DNA of 64,000 nt from Promicromonospora sukumoe (lineage in GTDB: Bacteria > Actinomycetota > Actinomycetes > Actinomycetales > Cellulomonadaceae), in contig NZ_JACGWV010000001.1 of the NCBI RefSeq assembly GCF_014137995.1, positions 2,852,001 through 2,916,000 of the forward strand, given 5' to 3'. Below, piece by piece: positions 20,998-30,297 of this stretch (its first letter is position 1; every line of letters starts with the position of its first letter). The translations under genes were made by a program, and so were the position numbers. The notes beneath the pieces are model-generated. The model was not told the origin of the DNA, did no database searches, and saw only the letters and a list, made by a program, of their open reading frames with translations.

Positions 20998-22307
20998 CAG
21001 GCACCCACCTCCTGCGCGGCGGCGGTGCGGGCGGGACGGGCGGGGTCCCCGACCGGGTCACCGGTGCCCCAGGCCTGGGCCAGCAGCTCGAAGGAGCGGC
21101 GCGTCTCGGCCGGGTCGTGGGTGGCGGTGGTGACCAGCAGCTCGTCCGCCCCGGTGACGCGCACGAGCGTCTCCAGACGTTCGACGACCGTGTCCGGGTC
21201 ACCGACGATCCGCGTGTCGACCCGGTCGGCCACGAGCGCGCGCTCGGCGTCCGGCCGGTCCGTCCAGGCGGTGGCCGCCGACGGCGACGGGTACGCGATC
21301 GCCCCGCGCTCGCCGCGGCGGATGGACAGCACCCAGTCCGCGAACGGCTCGGCGAGCACGCGGGCCCGCTCCAGGGTCTGCGCGACCAGCACGTCGGCCG
21401 ACACGATGACGTACGGCTCCTCCAGCACCCCCGGCCGGAACGCCTCCCGGTACGCCGCCACCGTGTCCAGCACCGTGGCGGGGCTGACGTGGAAGTTGGC
21501 CGCCAGCGGCAGGCCTAGCTCCCCCGCCACCCGCGCGCTCTCGCCCCCGCTGGACGCGAGGAGCCACAGGTCGAGCTGCGCCCCCTCGACCGGCGGGCTC
21601 GTGTACGCCGCGCCGCTGCGGTCCCGGTAGGTGCCGCGCTGCACGTCGAGCACGAGCTCGACCTCCTCGCGGAAGTCCGCGGGCGTGCGCTGCGCCCCGA
21701 TCACCTCCTGCTGGGCGAGGAGGCGCTCGCGGAGTGCTGGGTCGTTGAACCCGTTCGGCGGCGCGGGCGGCACGTACAGCCCGTCCACCAGCCGCGGCAC
21801 GCCCCCGGCCGCGGCCCGTCCGCCGTCGAACGTAGGCCTGGTCGGGTTCTGGGCCTCCTTGACGCGACCGTTCCTACGTTCGTCGCCCTCTGGCGCGGCG
21901 GTGTCCGTGGCGCGGGGCGCGCCGGCCGACGGCGGGACCGTGAACGCGCGGCCCAGGCCCAGGTCGACCCGCCCGGGGTGCAGGGCGGCGATGGTGCCGA
22001 ACTGCTCGGCGGCGATCAGGGGTGACGTCGTGGACAGCAGCACCGCCCCCGAGCCGACGCGGATGCGCGAGGTGCGGGCCGCGACGGCGGCCGCGAGGAC
22101 GGCGGGCGCCGCCGAGGCGACGCCGGGCGCGAGGTGGTGCTCGGCGTACCAGACGCGCCGGTAGCCGAGGGCGTCGAGGTCGATCGCGAGCGCCACGGCC
22201 CGCTGGATGGCCGCGGCGCCGGTGGAGCCGTCGGCGACGAGCGCGAGGTCGAGGACGGACAGGGGGACGCGGGTGCCTGTGGTGCGGTCGGTGGCTGGTT
22301 CGGTCAT
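20997..22307 (-). CDS. LLM-class oxidoreductase, MsnO8-like
   Basis: A 436-aa LLM protein with the MsnO8-like N-terminus (LSVLDLALVADG, YRRVWYAEHHLAPGVASAAP, IRVGSGAVLLSTTSPL, GRVDLGLGRA). An unusually long insertion of about 75 residues, rich in Ala, Pro and Asn, follows GLGRA before the sequence returns to the barrel at FREEVELVLDVQ. Related proteins include Bacillus YtmO (CmoO), linked to S-alkylcysteine salvage; that link is by family memory, not an alignment. ATG 22307 follows the solute-binding protein stop by 5 bases. Confidence 0.82.
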   Translation of the reverse strand: MTEPATDRTTGTRVPLSVLDLALVADGSTGAAAIQRAVALAIDLDALGYRRVWYAEHHLAPGVASAAPAVLAAAVAARTSRIRVGSGAVLLSTTSPLIAAEQFGTIAALHPGRVDLGLGRAFTVPPSAGAPRATDTAAPEGDERRNGRVKEAQNPTRPTFDGGRAAAGGVPRLVDGLYVPPAPPNGFNDPALRERLLAQQEVIGAQRTPADFREEVELVLDVQRGTYRDRSGAAYTSPPVEGAQLDLWLLASSGGESARVAGELGLPLAANFHVSPATVLDTVAAYREAFRPGVLEEPYVIVSADVLVAQTLERARVLAEPFADWVLSIRRGERGAIAYPSPSAATAWTDRPDAERALVADRVDTRIVGDPDTVVERLETLVRVTGADELLVTTATHDPAETRRSFELLAQAWGTGDPVGDPARPARTAAAQEVGA

Positions 22308-22312
22308 GCGGC

Positions 22313-23323
22313 TCACTCCTCGGTCTTGGGCAGGCCGGGCGGGTTGGTCTCGGCGCGGTCCACGGCCTCGACCTGCAGGCCCCAGCGCTCCAGGACCTGC
22401 TGGTAGGAGCCGTCCTCGATGGCGTGGTTGAGGGCGGCGGTGACCGCGTCGGCGGCGTCGGCGCCCTTCTTGGTGGCGACGGCGATCTGCGCGGTGTCGG
22501 GCCAGCCGCCGTTCAGGGTGCCGACCACCTTGAAGTCCTCCGGGGAGACGGCGGCCTGGTAGGCCAGCGACGCGTTGGGGCCCACGTAGGCCTCGACACG
22601 GCCGGACTGGAGGGCGAGGAGCACGTCGGAGAGCTGCTCGTAGTACTCGGGGCCCTGGATGGGCTCCAGGCCCTCCTCCTGGTTGAGGCGGTCCCACTCG
22701 AGCAGGATCTTCTCCTGGTTGGTCCCGGAGCCGACGCCGACGATCTTGCCGGCGATGTCCTCGCGGGAGTCGATGACCAGGTCGGAGTCGGCGGCGGTGA
22801 GCCAGCCGAGCTCGTCGACGCGGTAGCTGGAGAAGTCGATGGTCTCCTTGCGCTCCTCGGTGACGGTGACGTTGGAGATGACGGCGTCGACGTCGCCCGA
22901 CTGGAGGGCGAGCGGCCAGTCGGCCCAGGCCTTGACCTCCAGGTCCAGGTCCTTGCCGAGGGCGTCGGCGACGAGCTGCGCGATGTCGGTCTCGTGGCCG
23001 ATCGGCGTCTTGTCGTCGTCGGCCAGGAACACGAGCGGCGGGGCGCCGCCGCCGCTGACGGCGACGGTGATCTCGTCCTTGTCGGCCCACTCGTCGGGCA
23101 GCAGGGCCACGGCGTCGGCGGACTCGGTGCTGTGGACGCGGTCCTGGTCGGGGCTGGTGCTGACCTGCAGGCCGGCGGACTCGGGCGCGTTCTCGGCGAG
23201 GCCGGCGGCCTCCTCGGTCTCGGGGCGCTCGGTGCTGGCAGCCGAGCAGGCGGCCGTGAGGGCGAGCAGCGGCACGGCGGTCAGGGCGAGCAGGCGGCGG
23301 GTGGCGCGTCGGGAGACGGTCAC
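22313..23323 (-). CDS. Amino-acid-type ABC transporter binding lipoprotein
   Basis: A 336-residue family 3 solute-binding protein. The signal peptide (basic SRRATRR, hydrophobic core 11-24) ends in a lipobox LTAAC with lipidated C26. Conserved binding-protein segments are ETDIAQLVADALGKDLDLEVKAW (shortened here as GHETDIAQLVADAL), LQSGDVDAVISNVTVTEERK and IAGKIVGVGSGTNQEK. It should deliver a polar amino acid or cystine-like ligand to the permease and ATPase encoded just upstream. GTG 23323 has AAGGGAA before it. A 62-base gap to the ATPase is the largest inside this operon. Confidence 0.88.
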   Translation of the reverse strand: MTVSRRATRRLLALTAVPLLALTAACSAASTERPETEEAAGLAENAPESAGLQVSTSPDQDRVHSTESADAVALLPDEWADKDEITVAVSGGGAPPLVFLADDDKTPIGHETDIAQLVADALGKDLDLEVKAWADWPLALQSGDVDAVISNVTVTEERKETIDFSSYRVDELGWLTAADSDLVIDSREDIAGKIVGVGSGTNQEKILLEWDRLNQEEGLEPIQGPEYYEQLSDVLLALQSGRVEAYVGPNASLAYQAAVSPEDFKVVGTLNGGWPDTAQIAVATKKGADAADAVTAALNHAIEDGSYQQVLERWGLQVEAVDRAETNPPGLPKTEE

Positions 23324-23385
23324 GGTGGTTCCCTTCGGGTGCGGTACGGGGGGCGGGTGGGGCACGGAGAGCGGGGACGGGGCCG

Positions 23386-24150
23386 TCACAGGACCTTCTC
23401 CAGGAAGGCCTTCGTGCGGGGGTTGACGGGGTGGTCGAGGACGGAGTCGGGCGGGCCCTGCTCGACGACGACGCCCTCGTCCATGAAGACGACGGTGTCG
23501 GCGATCTCGCGGGCGAATCCGACCTCGTGGGTGACGACGACGAGCGTGGTGCCGGTGCCGGCGAGCTCCTTGATGACACCGAGCACCTCGCCGACGAGCT
23601 CGGGGTCCAGGGCCGACGTCGGCTCGTCGAAGAGCACGACCGCGGGCCGCAGGGCGAGCGCGCGGGCGATGGCGACGCGCTGCTGCTGGCCGCCGGAGAG
23701 CTGCCGGGGCCGGGCGTCGGCCCGGTCGGCGAGGCCGACGCGGGCCAGCAGCTCGCGGGCCTCCGCCTCGGCCTCGGCGCGCGGCCGGCCCTGGGCGAAG
23801 ACCGGCGCCTCGACGATGTTCTCCAGCACGGTGAGGTGCGGGAAGAGGTTGAAGTTCTGGAACACGAACCCGATGCGGGTGCGCCGGCGCAGGACCTCGC
23901 GCTCGGTCAGTTCCCGCAGGGTGTTGCCGTGCCGGGTGTAGCCGATGAGCTCGCCGTCCAGGGACACGAACCCGCGGTCCACCTTCTCCAGGTGGTTGAT
24001 GGCGCGCAGCAGGGTCGACTTGCCCGACCCGGACGGCCCGATGATCGCGGCGACCTCGCCCGGCTGGACCGTGAGGTCCACGCCGCGCAGCGCCTCCAGC
24101 AGGCCGTACGACTTGTGCACGCCCCGGATCTCCAGCAGCCCGCCGGTCAT
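23386..24150 (-). CDS. Amino-acid-type ABC transporter ATPase
   Basis: A 254-residue GlnQ-like ATPase: Walker [10 protein letters not shown] at 38-46, Q-loop [15 protein letters not shown], signature LSGGQQQR, Walker [13 protein letters not shown] and switch His in [14 protein letters not shown]. It energises import with the permease encoded immediately upstream, which it overlaps by four bases (ATG 24150). The closest functional class is cystine/glutamine-type importers such as TcyN. Confidence 0.9.
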   Translation of the reverse strand: MTGGLLEIRGVHKSYGLLEALRGVDLTVQPGEVAAIIGPSGSGKSTLLRAINHLEKVDRGFVSLDGELIGYTRHGNTLRELTEREVLRRRTRIGFVFQNFNLFPHLTVLENIVEAPVFAQGRPRAEAEAEARELLARVGLADRADARPRQLSGGQQQRVAIARALALRPAVVLFDEPTSALDPELVGEVLGVIKELAGTGTTLVVVTHEVGFAREIADTVVFMDEGVVVEQGPPDSVLDHPVNPRTKAFLEKVL

Positions 24151-25259
24151 GCGGCACCTCCTCGCGGTCCGGTGCCGGTACTCGTGCCGGCGCCGCCACG
24201 CGGGGCGACCCACCGCCCGACCCGGACGCGCGCCGCCAGGGCGGGCGGGACGCCGTCGGGCACGGGGGCGCCCGTGAGGCGCGACCAGCCGACCTGGACC
24301 TCCCACCGCACCCGCTGGACGGGTGTGGGCGGCAGGGTGCGCAGCGCGCCCTTGGCGTAGTGCCGCTCGACGTAGTACTGGACCACGGTGATGAGGGTGG
24401 TCAGGGCCAGGTACCAGATCGCGGCGACGATCAGGAGCGGCACCACGCGGCCGTTGCGCCCGTAGATGACGCTCACGATGTAGAACAGCTCGCCGTACGC
24501 CAGCACGTAGACGATCGAGGTGCCCTTGAGCAGGCCGATCACCTCGTTCACGGCGGTCGGCACGATGGACCGCATGGCCTGCGGCAGGATGATGCGCCGC
24601 ACCTGGCGGTGGCGCGGGATGCCCAGGGAGGCCGCGGCCTCGTGCTGCCCCTGGTCGACGCCGAGGATGCCGGCCCGGACGATCTCCGCGCTGTACGCCG
24701 CCTGCGACAGGCCGAGGCCGAGGATCGCGGCCCAGAACTTGTCGATCAGGTCGAGCGTGTCGAAGAACAGGAACTCCGGCCCGAACGGGATGCCGAGGCT
24801 GAGCACCGGGTACAGGTAGGCGAGGTTGTACCAGAGCAGGAGCTGGAGCAGCAGCGGCACCGACCGGAACACCCACGTGTAGGCCCACGAGACGGCCTGC
24901 AGCAGGGGCGAGCGGGACAGCCGCATCAGGGCCAGCACCGTGCCGAGCGCGAAACCGACGATGGACGCCGCCACCGTGAGCCGCACCGTGGCCCACGCGC
25001 CCTCCAGGATCGAGGGCCACGTGAGGTACTGGGCCACGATGTCCCACTCCCAGCGGTCGTTCGTGACCAGGGAGGAGATCACCATGGACAGCAGCACGCC
25101 GACGACGGCGGTCGCGGCCCAGCGCCCCGGGTGCCGGGCCCCGACGACACGCAGGTCCTCGTCGGACGGTCCGGCCTGTGCCGGACCGTCCCCGCCCGGC
25201 GGCAGCCCGGGCGGCGGGTACAGGAGGCGGGACTCGCCCTCGGCCAGGTCGGCGCTCAT
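24147..25259 (-). CDS. Amino-acid-type ABC transporter permease
   Basis: A His/Glu/Gln/Arg-type permease of 370 aa. The TM core (about 45-290) carries the EAA-loop [20 protein letters not shown], which contacts the ATPase, and [17 protein letters not shown]. An extra N-terminal helix near residue 50 and a long basic/Pro-rich C-terminal tail (about 70 residues) are unusual. ATG 25259 overlaps the acetyltransferase stop (ATGA), the arrangement repeated across this operon; ATG 25274, five codons upstream, is possible. Confidence 0.88.
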   Translation of the reverse strand: MSADLAEGESRLLYPPPGLPPGGDGPAQAGPSDEDLRVVGARHPGRWAATAVVGVLLSMVISSLVTNDRWEWDIVAQYLTWPSILEGAWATVRLTVAASIVGFALGTVLALMRLSRSPLLQAVSWAYTWVFRSVPLLLQLLLWYNLAYLYPVLSLGIPFGPEFLFFDTLDLIDKFWAAILGLGLSQAAYSAEIVRAGILGVDQGQHEAAASLGIPRHRQVRRIILPQAMRSIVPTAVNEVIGLLKGTSIVYVLAYGELFYIVSVIYGRNGRVVPLLIVAAIWYLALTTLITVVQYYVERHYAKGALRTLPPTPVQRVRWEVQVGWSRLTGAPVPDGVPPALAARVRVGRWVAPRGGAGTSTGTGPRGGAA

Positions 25260-25882
25260 GGTGTGGTCAGCCATTTCTCGAAGGGCAGGGGGCCGAAGGG
25301 CTGCTCTGCTGCTGCCGGGTCGGCGGGCTCGCCCGCGGCGGCCGGCGACAGGGGCGTGTAGCCCGCCGAGCGGTACAGCCCCGCCGCCTCCGGCTGGCGC
25401 GGGCCCGTGGTCAGGTAGAGGCGCGGGTAGCCCAGGTCGCGGGCCCGGGCCTCCAGCTCGGTGAGCACCCGTCGGGCCAGGCCCTGGCGCCGGTGCGCGT
25501 CGTGGGTCCAGATGCGCTTGAGCTCGGCCGTGGGCACGGCCGGGACGCCGTCCGCGTCCCGGGCGTCGGCGCGCGCCAGGCGCGCGGCCTCCCCCAGCTC
25601 GGGCTCCAGCCGACGCCGGAACGCGCCGCCCGCCACCGGCTCACCGTCCGCCAGGAGCAGCACCAGGCCGCCCACCGGCGGGGCGAACTCCTCGGCGGCG
25701 TAGCGCGCCATCTCGGCCCGGTGCTGCTCCTCGTCCAGCAGGTCGTGGTACCGGGCGCGGTACTCGGCCGAGAGGCCGGCCAGCAGCGGCTCGACCAGCG
25801 GGTCGGACAGGTGCACGTCGCGGACCTCGACCGGCAGGGGCGCGAACGAGGCCGGCGGGGTCCCCGCCGAGAGCGTGGTCAT
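25256..25882 (-). CDS. GNAT-family N-acetyltransferase
   Basis: A 208-residue GNAT enzyme. Acetyl-CoA binding motif A reads [20 protein letters not shown] (Q/RxxGxA) after [11 protein letters not shown], followed by [20 protein letters not shown] with the usual Tyr near the end. In Bacillus sulfur-salvage operons a GNAT enzyme acetylates the amine of an S-modified cysteine before monooxygenase attack; the same role here is an inference from context. ATG 25882 overlaps the DUF1684 stop. Confidence 0.85.
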   Translation of the reverse strand: MTTLSAGTPPASFAPLPVEVRDVHLSDPLVEPLLAGLSAEYRARYHDLLDEEQHRAEMARYAAEEFAPPVGGLVLLLADGEPVAGGAFRRRLEPELGEAARLARADARDADGVPAVPTAELKRIWTHDAHRRQGLARRVLTELEARARDLGYPRLYLTTGPRQPEAAGLYRSAGYTPLSPAAAGEPADPAAAEQPFGPLPFEKWLTTP

Positions 25883-26823
25883 CGCGGGGCCTTCTCGCCC
25901 GCGGTGACCGCGAAGGGCAGGTGGTTGCCCGGCACCGGGGCCGGGCACGTGCCGAACTCGGTGAACGCGTACGGCAGGTTGACGGCCCGGTTCAGGTCCA
26001 GGCGCAGTGTGCCCTGCTCGCCCTCCCCGGCCTCCAGGTCGATCCGCAGGACCCGCCACGGCGCGACGTCGTCGGCCTCGTCGCTGAACAGCAGGGTCGG
26101 CTCGTCGAGCGTCCCGGTCAGCGCGAGCGTCGTGACCGTGCCGCCGTGCACGACCCCGACCTCGCCGATCACCTGGACGTGGTGCACCAGGCGCGGCTGG
26201 GCGGCGCCGACCGTCACCCGCTCGGGCTCGTCGTACCAGGACACGCGGGCGTCCAGCACCCACTCCGGGTCGTGCCCGAACGCCGGGACGCCCGTGAACC
26301 CGGTGCGGGTCGCCGCACGCGGGTCCCGCGGCCGGAGGCCGTACCGGCCCGTGCGCAGCACCACCTCGACGACGACCTCCTCGGTGTCGGTGCCCGGGGC
26401 GCCGTCCGCGCCCTTGCCCGCAGCCGCAGCCGAACCCGCCCGGTCCTCCGGCAGGAACGTGCCCAGGACGCGCGAGCGCCCCTCGTCGACGGCGACCAGC
26501 GTCGGGCCGTGCTCCGCGACCCGCTCGCCCGTCAGCACCGCCGTGTCGTCCGGCGCGGGCCGCGTGTAGAGCGTGCGGTCCACGACCCACCACTCCCCCG
26601 GCAGCCCGGGCAGGCGGCGGGGCTCCGACGTCGGCCACAGGAGCCCCGTCAGGCTCAGCCACCCGTGCGGCGTCCGCAGGTCGCGCTCGCGGTCCGCGCG
26701 CCAGGCCGCGAGCTCGCGGGCTGCGGCGGCCTCGCGGGCGGCGTCGGCGGGGCTCGCCGGGCCGGCGGTCGCGGTGCCCGGCGTCGGCGCCGGGTCGGTG
26801 GCGGTGCGCAGTGCCTCGGTCAT
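25879..26823 (-). CDS. DUF1684 domain protein
   Basis: A 314-residue cytosolic protein (no signal peptide) with the DUF1684 C-terminal signature LRLDLNRAVNLPYAFTEFGT followed by CPAPVPGNHLPFAVTAGEK. The N-terminal half carries RERDLRTPHGWLSLTGLLWP, typical of the family. Molecular function is not established to my knowledge. It is coupled by four-base overlaps to the double ATPase upstream and the acetyltransferase downstream, so a role in the same uptake or degradation pathway is likely. A Gly/Ala-rich insert (GSAAAAGKGADGAPG) interrupts the middle. Confidence 0.82.
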   Translation of the reverse strand: MTEALRTATDPAPTPGTATAGPASPADAAREAAAARELAAWRADRERDLRTPHGWLSLTGLLWPTSEPRRLPGLPGEWWVVDRTLYTRPAPDDTAVLTGERVAEHGPTLVAVDEGRSRVLGTFLPEDRAGSAAAAGKGADGAPGTDTEEVVVEVVLRTGRYGLRPRDPRAATRTGFTGVPAFGHDPEWVLDARVSWYDEPERVTVGAAQPRLVHHVQVIGEVGVVHGGTVTTLALTGTLDEPTLLFSDEADDVAPWRVLRIDLEAGEGEQGTLRLDLNRAVNLPYAFTEFGTCPAPVPGNHLPFAVTAGEKAPR

Positions 26824-28514
26824 GTCAGGTCCTTCCGGTCGGGGTGCGCGGGGGTGCGGGCACCGGGGATCGCCGCGATCAGCTCCGCGGTGTAGTCGTG
26901 GGCGGGGTGGTCGAAGACGCGCGCTACGGGGCCGGTCTCGACCAGCCGGCCGCCGCTCAGCACGCCGACATGGTCGGCGACCTGCCGCACCACCGCGAGG
27001 TCGTGCGAGATGAAGAGGTAGGTGAGGCCGCGCTCGGCGCGCAGGCGGGCCAGCAGCTCCAGCACCCGGGCCTGCACGGAGACGTCGAGCGCGGACGTGG
27101 GCTCGTCGAGCACGAGCAGCTCCGGGTCGAGCGCCAGCGCCCGCGCGATGGCGACCCGCTGCCGCTGCCCGCCCGACAGCTCGGCGGGCCGCCGTCGGGC
27201 CAGGTCCGGCGAGAGGTGCACCTGCTCCAGGAGCTGCGCCACCCGGTCGCGCCGCTCGGCGCGGTCCCCGACACGGTGGGCGTGCAGCGGCTCCTCCACG
27301 ACGGCGGCGACCGTGAAGCGCGGGTCGAGGGACGAGTACGGGTCCTGGTGCACGAGCTGGGTCCGACGGCGGGTCGCCCGGTCGTCGCCGACGGGCACGC
27401 CGTCCAGCTCGACCGCGCCTGCGTCGGGCCGCTCCAGGCCCAGCACCAGGCGTGCGGTGGTCGACTTGCCCGACCCCGACTCCCCCACCAGCGCGAACGC
27501 CGAGCCGCGCGGCACGGCGAACGACACGTCGTCGACGGCGCGCAGCCGCTCGCGCCGGCCGAGGCGGAACTCCTTGACGAGCCCGCGGACCTCCAGCAGG
27601 ACGGGCGGCGGGGTCTCGTCGGGGGCGTCGACGACCGGAGCATGCGCGCTTGGCACATTATTTCTGCCCGGTACGGCCGCGACCAGCTCCCGCGTGTACG
27701 GGTGCTCGGGCGCGCCCAGCACGCGGGCCGCGGGCCCCTCCTCGACCACGACGCCGTCCTTGAGCACGACCACCCGGTCCGCCCGGTCGGCGGCGACGGC
27801 GAGGTCGTGCGTGATGAGCAGCACCGCCGTGCCCGCCCGGCCCGTGAGGTCGGCGAGCAGGTCGAGCACGCGGCGCTGCACGGTCACGTCCAGGGCCGAC
27901 GTCGGCTCGTCCGCGATCACGAGCTCCGGCTCGCAGGCCATCGCGATCCCCACGAGCACGCGCTGCCGCATGCCGCCCGAGAGCTGGTGCGGGTACTGCC
28001 GGGCGCGCTCGCGCGGCCGGTCGATCCCCACCTCGGCCAGGATCTCGACGGCCCGCTCGCGCGCGGCCCGGCGCGGCGTCCCGTGCACGACGAGCGCCTC
28101 GGCGACCTGCTCCCCCACCCGCACCACCGGGTCGAGCGCGGTGCCCGGGTCCTGCGGCACCAGGCCCACCCGCACGCCGCGCACGCGCCGCCAGGCGTCC
28201 GGGAGCAGCCCGGTCAGCCCGACGGAGCCCGGGCCGGCGCCGAGGGTCACCTCCCCCGCGGTCACGTGACCGCCGTCGGGCAGCAGGCCGATCAGGGCGT
28301 GCGCCGTCGTGGACTTGCCGCTGCCCGACTCCCCGACCAGCGCGACCACCTCCCCCGGCCGCACGTCCAGGTCCACCCCGTGCACCACCTCGGTCTCGCC
28401 GTAGGCGACGCGCAGCCCGCGCACGGTCAGCACCGTGCCCGACGGCGCGGCGTCGCCCGGGGTGGTCGCCGCCGGGGTGGTCGGGCCCGCACCGGGCCGG
28501 GTCGTGAGCGTCAT
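26820..28514 (-). CDS. Peptide/nickel-type ABC transporter, fused double ATPase
   Basis: A 564-aa protein with two complete nucleotide-binding domains in tandem, equivalent to DppD fused to DppF. Domain 1 (about 25-275): Walker [10 protein letters not shown], signature LSGGMRQR, Walker [12 protein letters not shown]. Domain 2 (about 300-550): Walker [10 protein letters not shown], signature LSGGQRQR, Walker [12 protein letters not shown]. Each domain ends with the oligopeptide-type tail (HPYTRELVAAVPG; HDYTAELIAAIPG). It powers the two permeases encoded upstream. ATG 28514 overlaps the permease stop. Confidence 0.93.
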   Translation of the reverse strand: MTLTTRPGAGPTTPAATTPGDAAPSGTVLTVRGLRVAYGETEVVHGVDLDVRPGEVVALVGESGSGKSTTAHALIGLLPDGGHVTAGEVTLGAGPGSVGLTGLLPDAWRRVRGVRVGLVPQDPGTALDPVVRVGEQVAEALVVHGTPRRAARERAVEILAEVGIDRPRERARQYPHQLSGGMRQRVLVGIAMACEPELVIADEPTSALDVTVQRRVLDLLADLTGRAGTAVLLITHDLAVAADRADRVVVLKDGVVVEEGPAARVLGAPEHPYTRELVAAVPGRNNVPSAHAPVVDAPDETPPPVLLEVRGLVKEFRLGRRERLRAVDDVSFAVPRGSAFALVGESGSGKSTTARLVLGLERPDAGAVELDGVPVGDDRATRRRTQLVHQDPYSSLDPRFTVAAVVEEPLHAHRVGDRAERRDRVAQLLEQVHLSPDLARRRPAELSGGQRQRVAIARALALDPELLVLDEPTSALDVSVQARVLELLARLRAERGLTYLFISHDLAVVRQVADHVGVLSGGRLVETGPVARVFDHPAHDYTAELIAAIPGARTPAHPDRKDLT

Positions 28515-29335
28515 CGGTCCGTCCTCGTCTCGCGGGTGAGTGCCCGGCCGAGCACGCCGACGGCGAGCACGAACAGGGCGATGACCAGGCCCGGCAGCGT
28601 CGAGTACCACCAGGCGACCGCCAGGTAGTCGCGGCCCTCGGCCACCAGGGAGCCCCACTCGGGCGTGGGCGGCGTGGCGCCGTACCCGAGGAAGCTGAGG
28701 GCCGAGACCGCGAGGATCACGGCGCCGAGCTCGACGGCCGCGAGCGCCAGCACGGGTCCGGCGGCGTTGGGCAGCACGTGCCGGAGCAGCACGGCCCCGC
28801 GGGTCGCGCCGGCGAGCCGGGCGGCCTCGACGTAGGTGGCGTGCCGGACGCGCAGCACCTGGCTGCGCATGACGCGGGCGAACGTGGCGACCGAGGCGAT
28901 GCCCACGGCGATCGCGACCTTGACGGTGCCGAAGCCGAGCGCGGTCACGACGGCGAGCGAGAGCAGCAGGCCGGGGATGGCGAGCAGCACGTCGGTGGCG
29001 CGCATGAGGGCGTCGTCGACGGGGCCGCCGAGGAACCCGGCGAGCAGGCCGATGCCGGACCCGGCCACGAGGGCGACGCCGATCGCGAGCAGCGCGGCGC
29101 GGACCGAGAGGCTGGTGCCGTGCACGGTGCGGGCGAACAGGTCGCGGCCCAGGTGGTCGGTGCCGAACCAGTGGGCGGCGTCGGGCGCCTGAAGCTTGTC
29201 GGCGGGCACGCCGGTGATCGGGTCCTGGCCCGTGAACAGGCCGGGCACGAGCGCCCAGGCCAGGATCAGCGTCACGACCGCGAGCGCCACCAGGGCGGCG
29301 GGGCGGGTGCGGAGCAGAGCGAGACCGGCGCTCAT
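28511..29335 (-). CDS. Peptide/nickel-type ABC transporter permease (DppC-like)
   Basis: A 274-residue inner membrane permease with the DppC N-terminal signature HWFGTDHLGRDLFARTVHGT and the EAA loop EAARLAGATRGAVLLRHVLP. About six TM helices. It pairs with the DppB-like permease. ATG 29335 overlaps the preceding stop by four bases. Confidence 0.92.
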   Translation of the reverse strand: MSAGLALLRTRPAALVALAVVTLILAWALVPGLFTGQDPITGVPADKLQAPDAAHWFGTDHLGRDLFARTVHGTSLSVRAALLAIGVALVAGSGIGLLAGFLGGPVDDALMRATDVLLAIPGLLLSLAVVTALGFGTVKVAIAVGIASVATFARVMRSQVLRVRHATYVEAARLAGATRGAVLLRHVLPNAAGPVLALAAVELGAVILAVSALSFLGYGATPPTPEWGSLVAEGRDYLAVAWWYSTLPGLVIALFVLAVGVLGRALTRETRTDR

Positions 29336-30297
29336 CGCGCACCTCCCCCGGAGCGTCCGTGGCCGCCGGCCAGCACCCGCGGGTCGAGCAGCGGGTGCAC
29401 GAGGTCGACCAGCAGGCTGGTGACGACGAACACCGCGGCAGCGACCACCACGAGTCCCTGGACGACGGGGATGTCCTGCGTGGTCACCGCGTTCTCGACG
29501 AGCCGCCCGAAGCCCTGGCGGGAGAACACCGTCTCGACCACGACGGTGCCGCCCAGCAGGTTGCCCACCAGGACGCCGAGCACGGTGACGGTGGGCAGGG
29601 ACCCGTTGCGGGCCACGTGCGCGCCGAGCACCCGGGCACGGCCGGAGCCCTTGGCGAACGCGGTCTCGACGTAGGGCGCCCGCGAGGCCTCGCGCAGGCC
29701 CTGGGACAGCACCTGCGCGACGACGGCGGCGAGCCCGACGGCGAGCGTCACCGCGGGCAGCACCAGGGAGGCGAACCCCTCGTTGCCGACCGCCGGGAAG
29801 ACGAACCAGGTGAACGAGAACAGGTGGAGCAGCACGAGGCCGACCCAGAACCCGGGCACGGCGACGCCGAGCGGCGGCAGCGCGAGCAGCAGGTCGCGCA
29901 GCCACGCCGCACGGGTCCAGGACGCGAGCAGGGCGATCCCCACGCCGGCGACCAGGGCGAGGGCGAGCGCGAGGCCGGCGAGCTTCGCCGTCTCCGGGAA
30001 CGCGTCCGCGATGAGGCCGCTCACGGGGGCGCCGCTGCTGATGGACGTGCCGAGGTCGCCCGTCAGGGTGCGGCCGAGCAGCGTCAGATACTGCTGCACG
30101 GGACCCTGGTCGAACCCGTAGCGCTCGCGCAGCTCGGCCACGCGGGCCGGGTCCACGCGCTCGCCCCCGGCGCCCTGGTCGAGCATGATCGCGACCGGGT
30201 CGCTGGGCAGCAGGTACAGGATCAGGTAGGAGACGGTGAACGCAGCCCACAGGACCGCGACGGCGCCGCCGAGGCGGCGCAGCACGTAGGCGGCCAT
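29332..30297 (-). CDS. Peptide/nickel-type ABC transporter permease (DppB-like)
   Basis: A 321-residue permease with the DppB hallmarks: first TM helix after YVLRRLGGAVAVLW, the periplasmic LRERYGFDQGPVQQYLTLLG segment, GDLGTSISSGAPV and the EAA-type loop YVETAFAKGSGRARVLGAHV. ATG 30297 overlaps the binding-protein stop (ATGA). Confidence 0.92.
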   Translation of the reverse strand: MAAYVLRRLGGAVAVLWAAFTVSYLILYLLPSDPVAIMLDQGAGGERVDPARVAELRERYGFDQGPVQQYLTLLGRTLTGDLGTSISSGAPVSGLIADAFPETAKLAGLALALALVAGVGIALLASWTRAAWLRDLLLALPPLGVAVPGFWVGLVLLHLFSFTWFVFPAVGNEGFASLVLPAVTLAVGLAAVVAQVLSQGLREASRAPYVETAFAKGSGRARVLGAHVARNGSLPTVTVLGVLVGNLLGGTVVVETVFSRQGFGRLVENAVTTQDIPVVQGLVVVAAAVFVVTSLLVDLVHPLLDPRVLAGGHGRSGGGAR

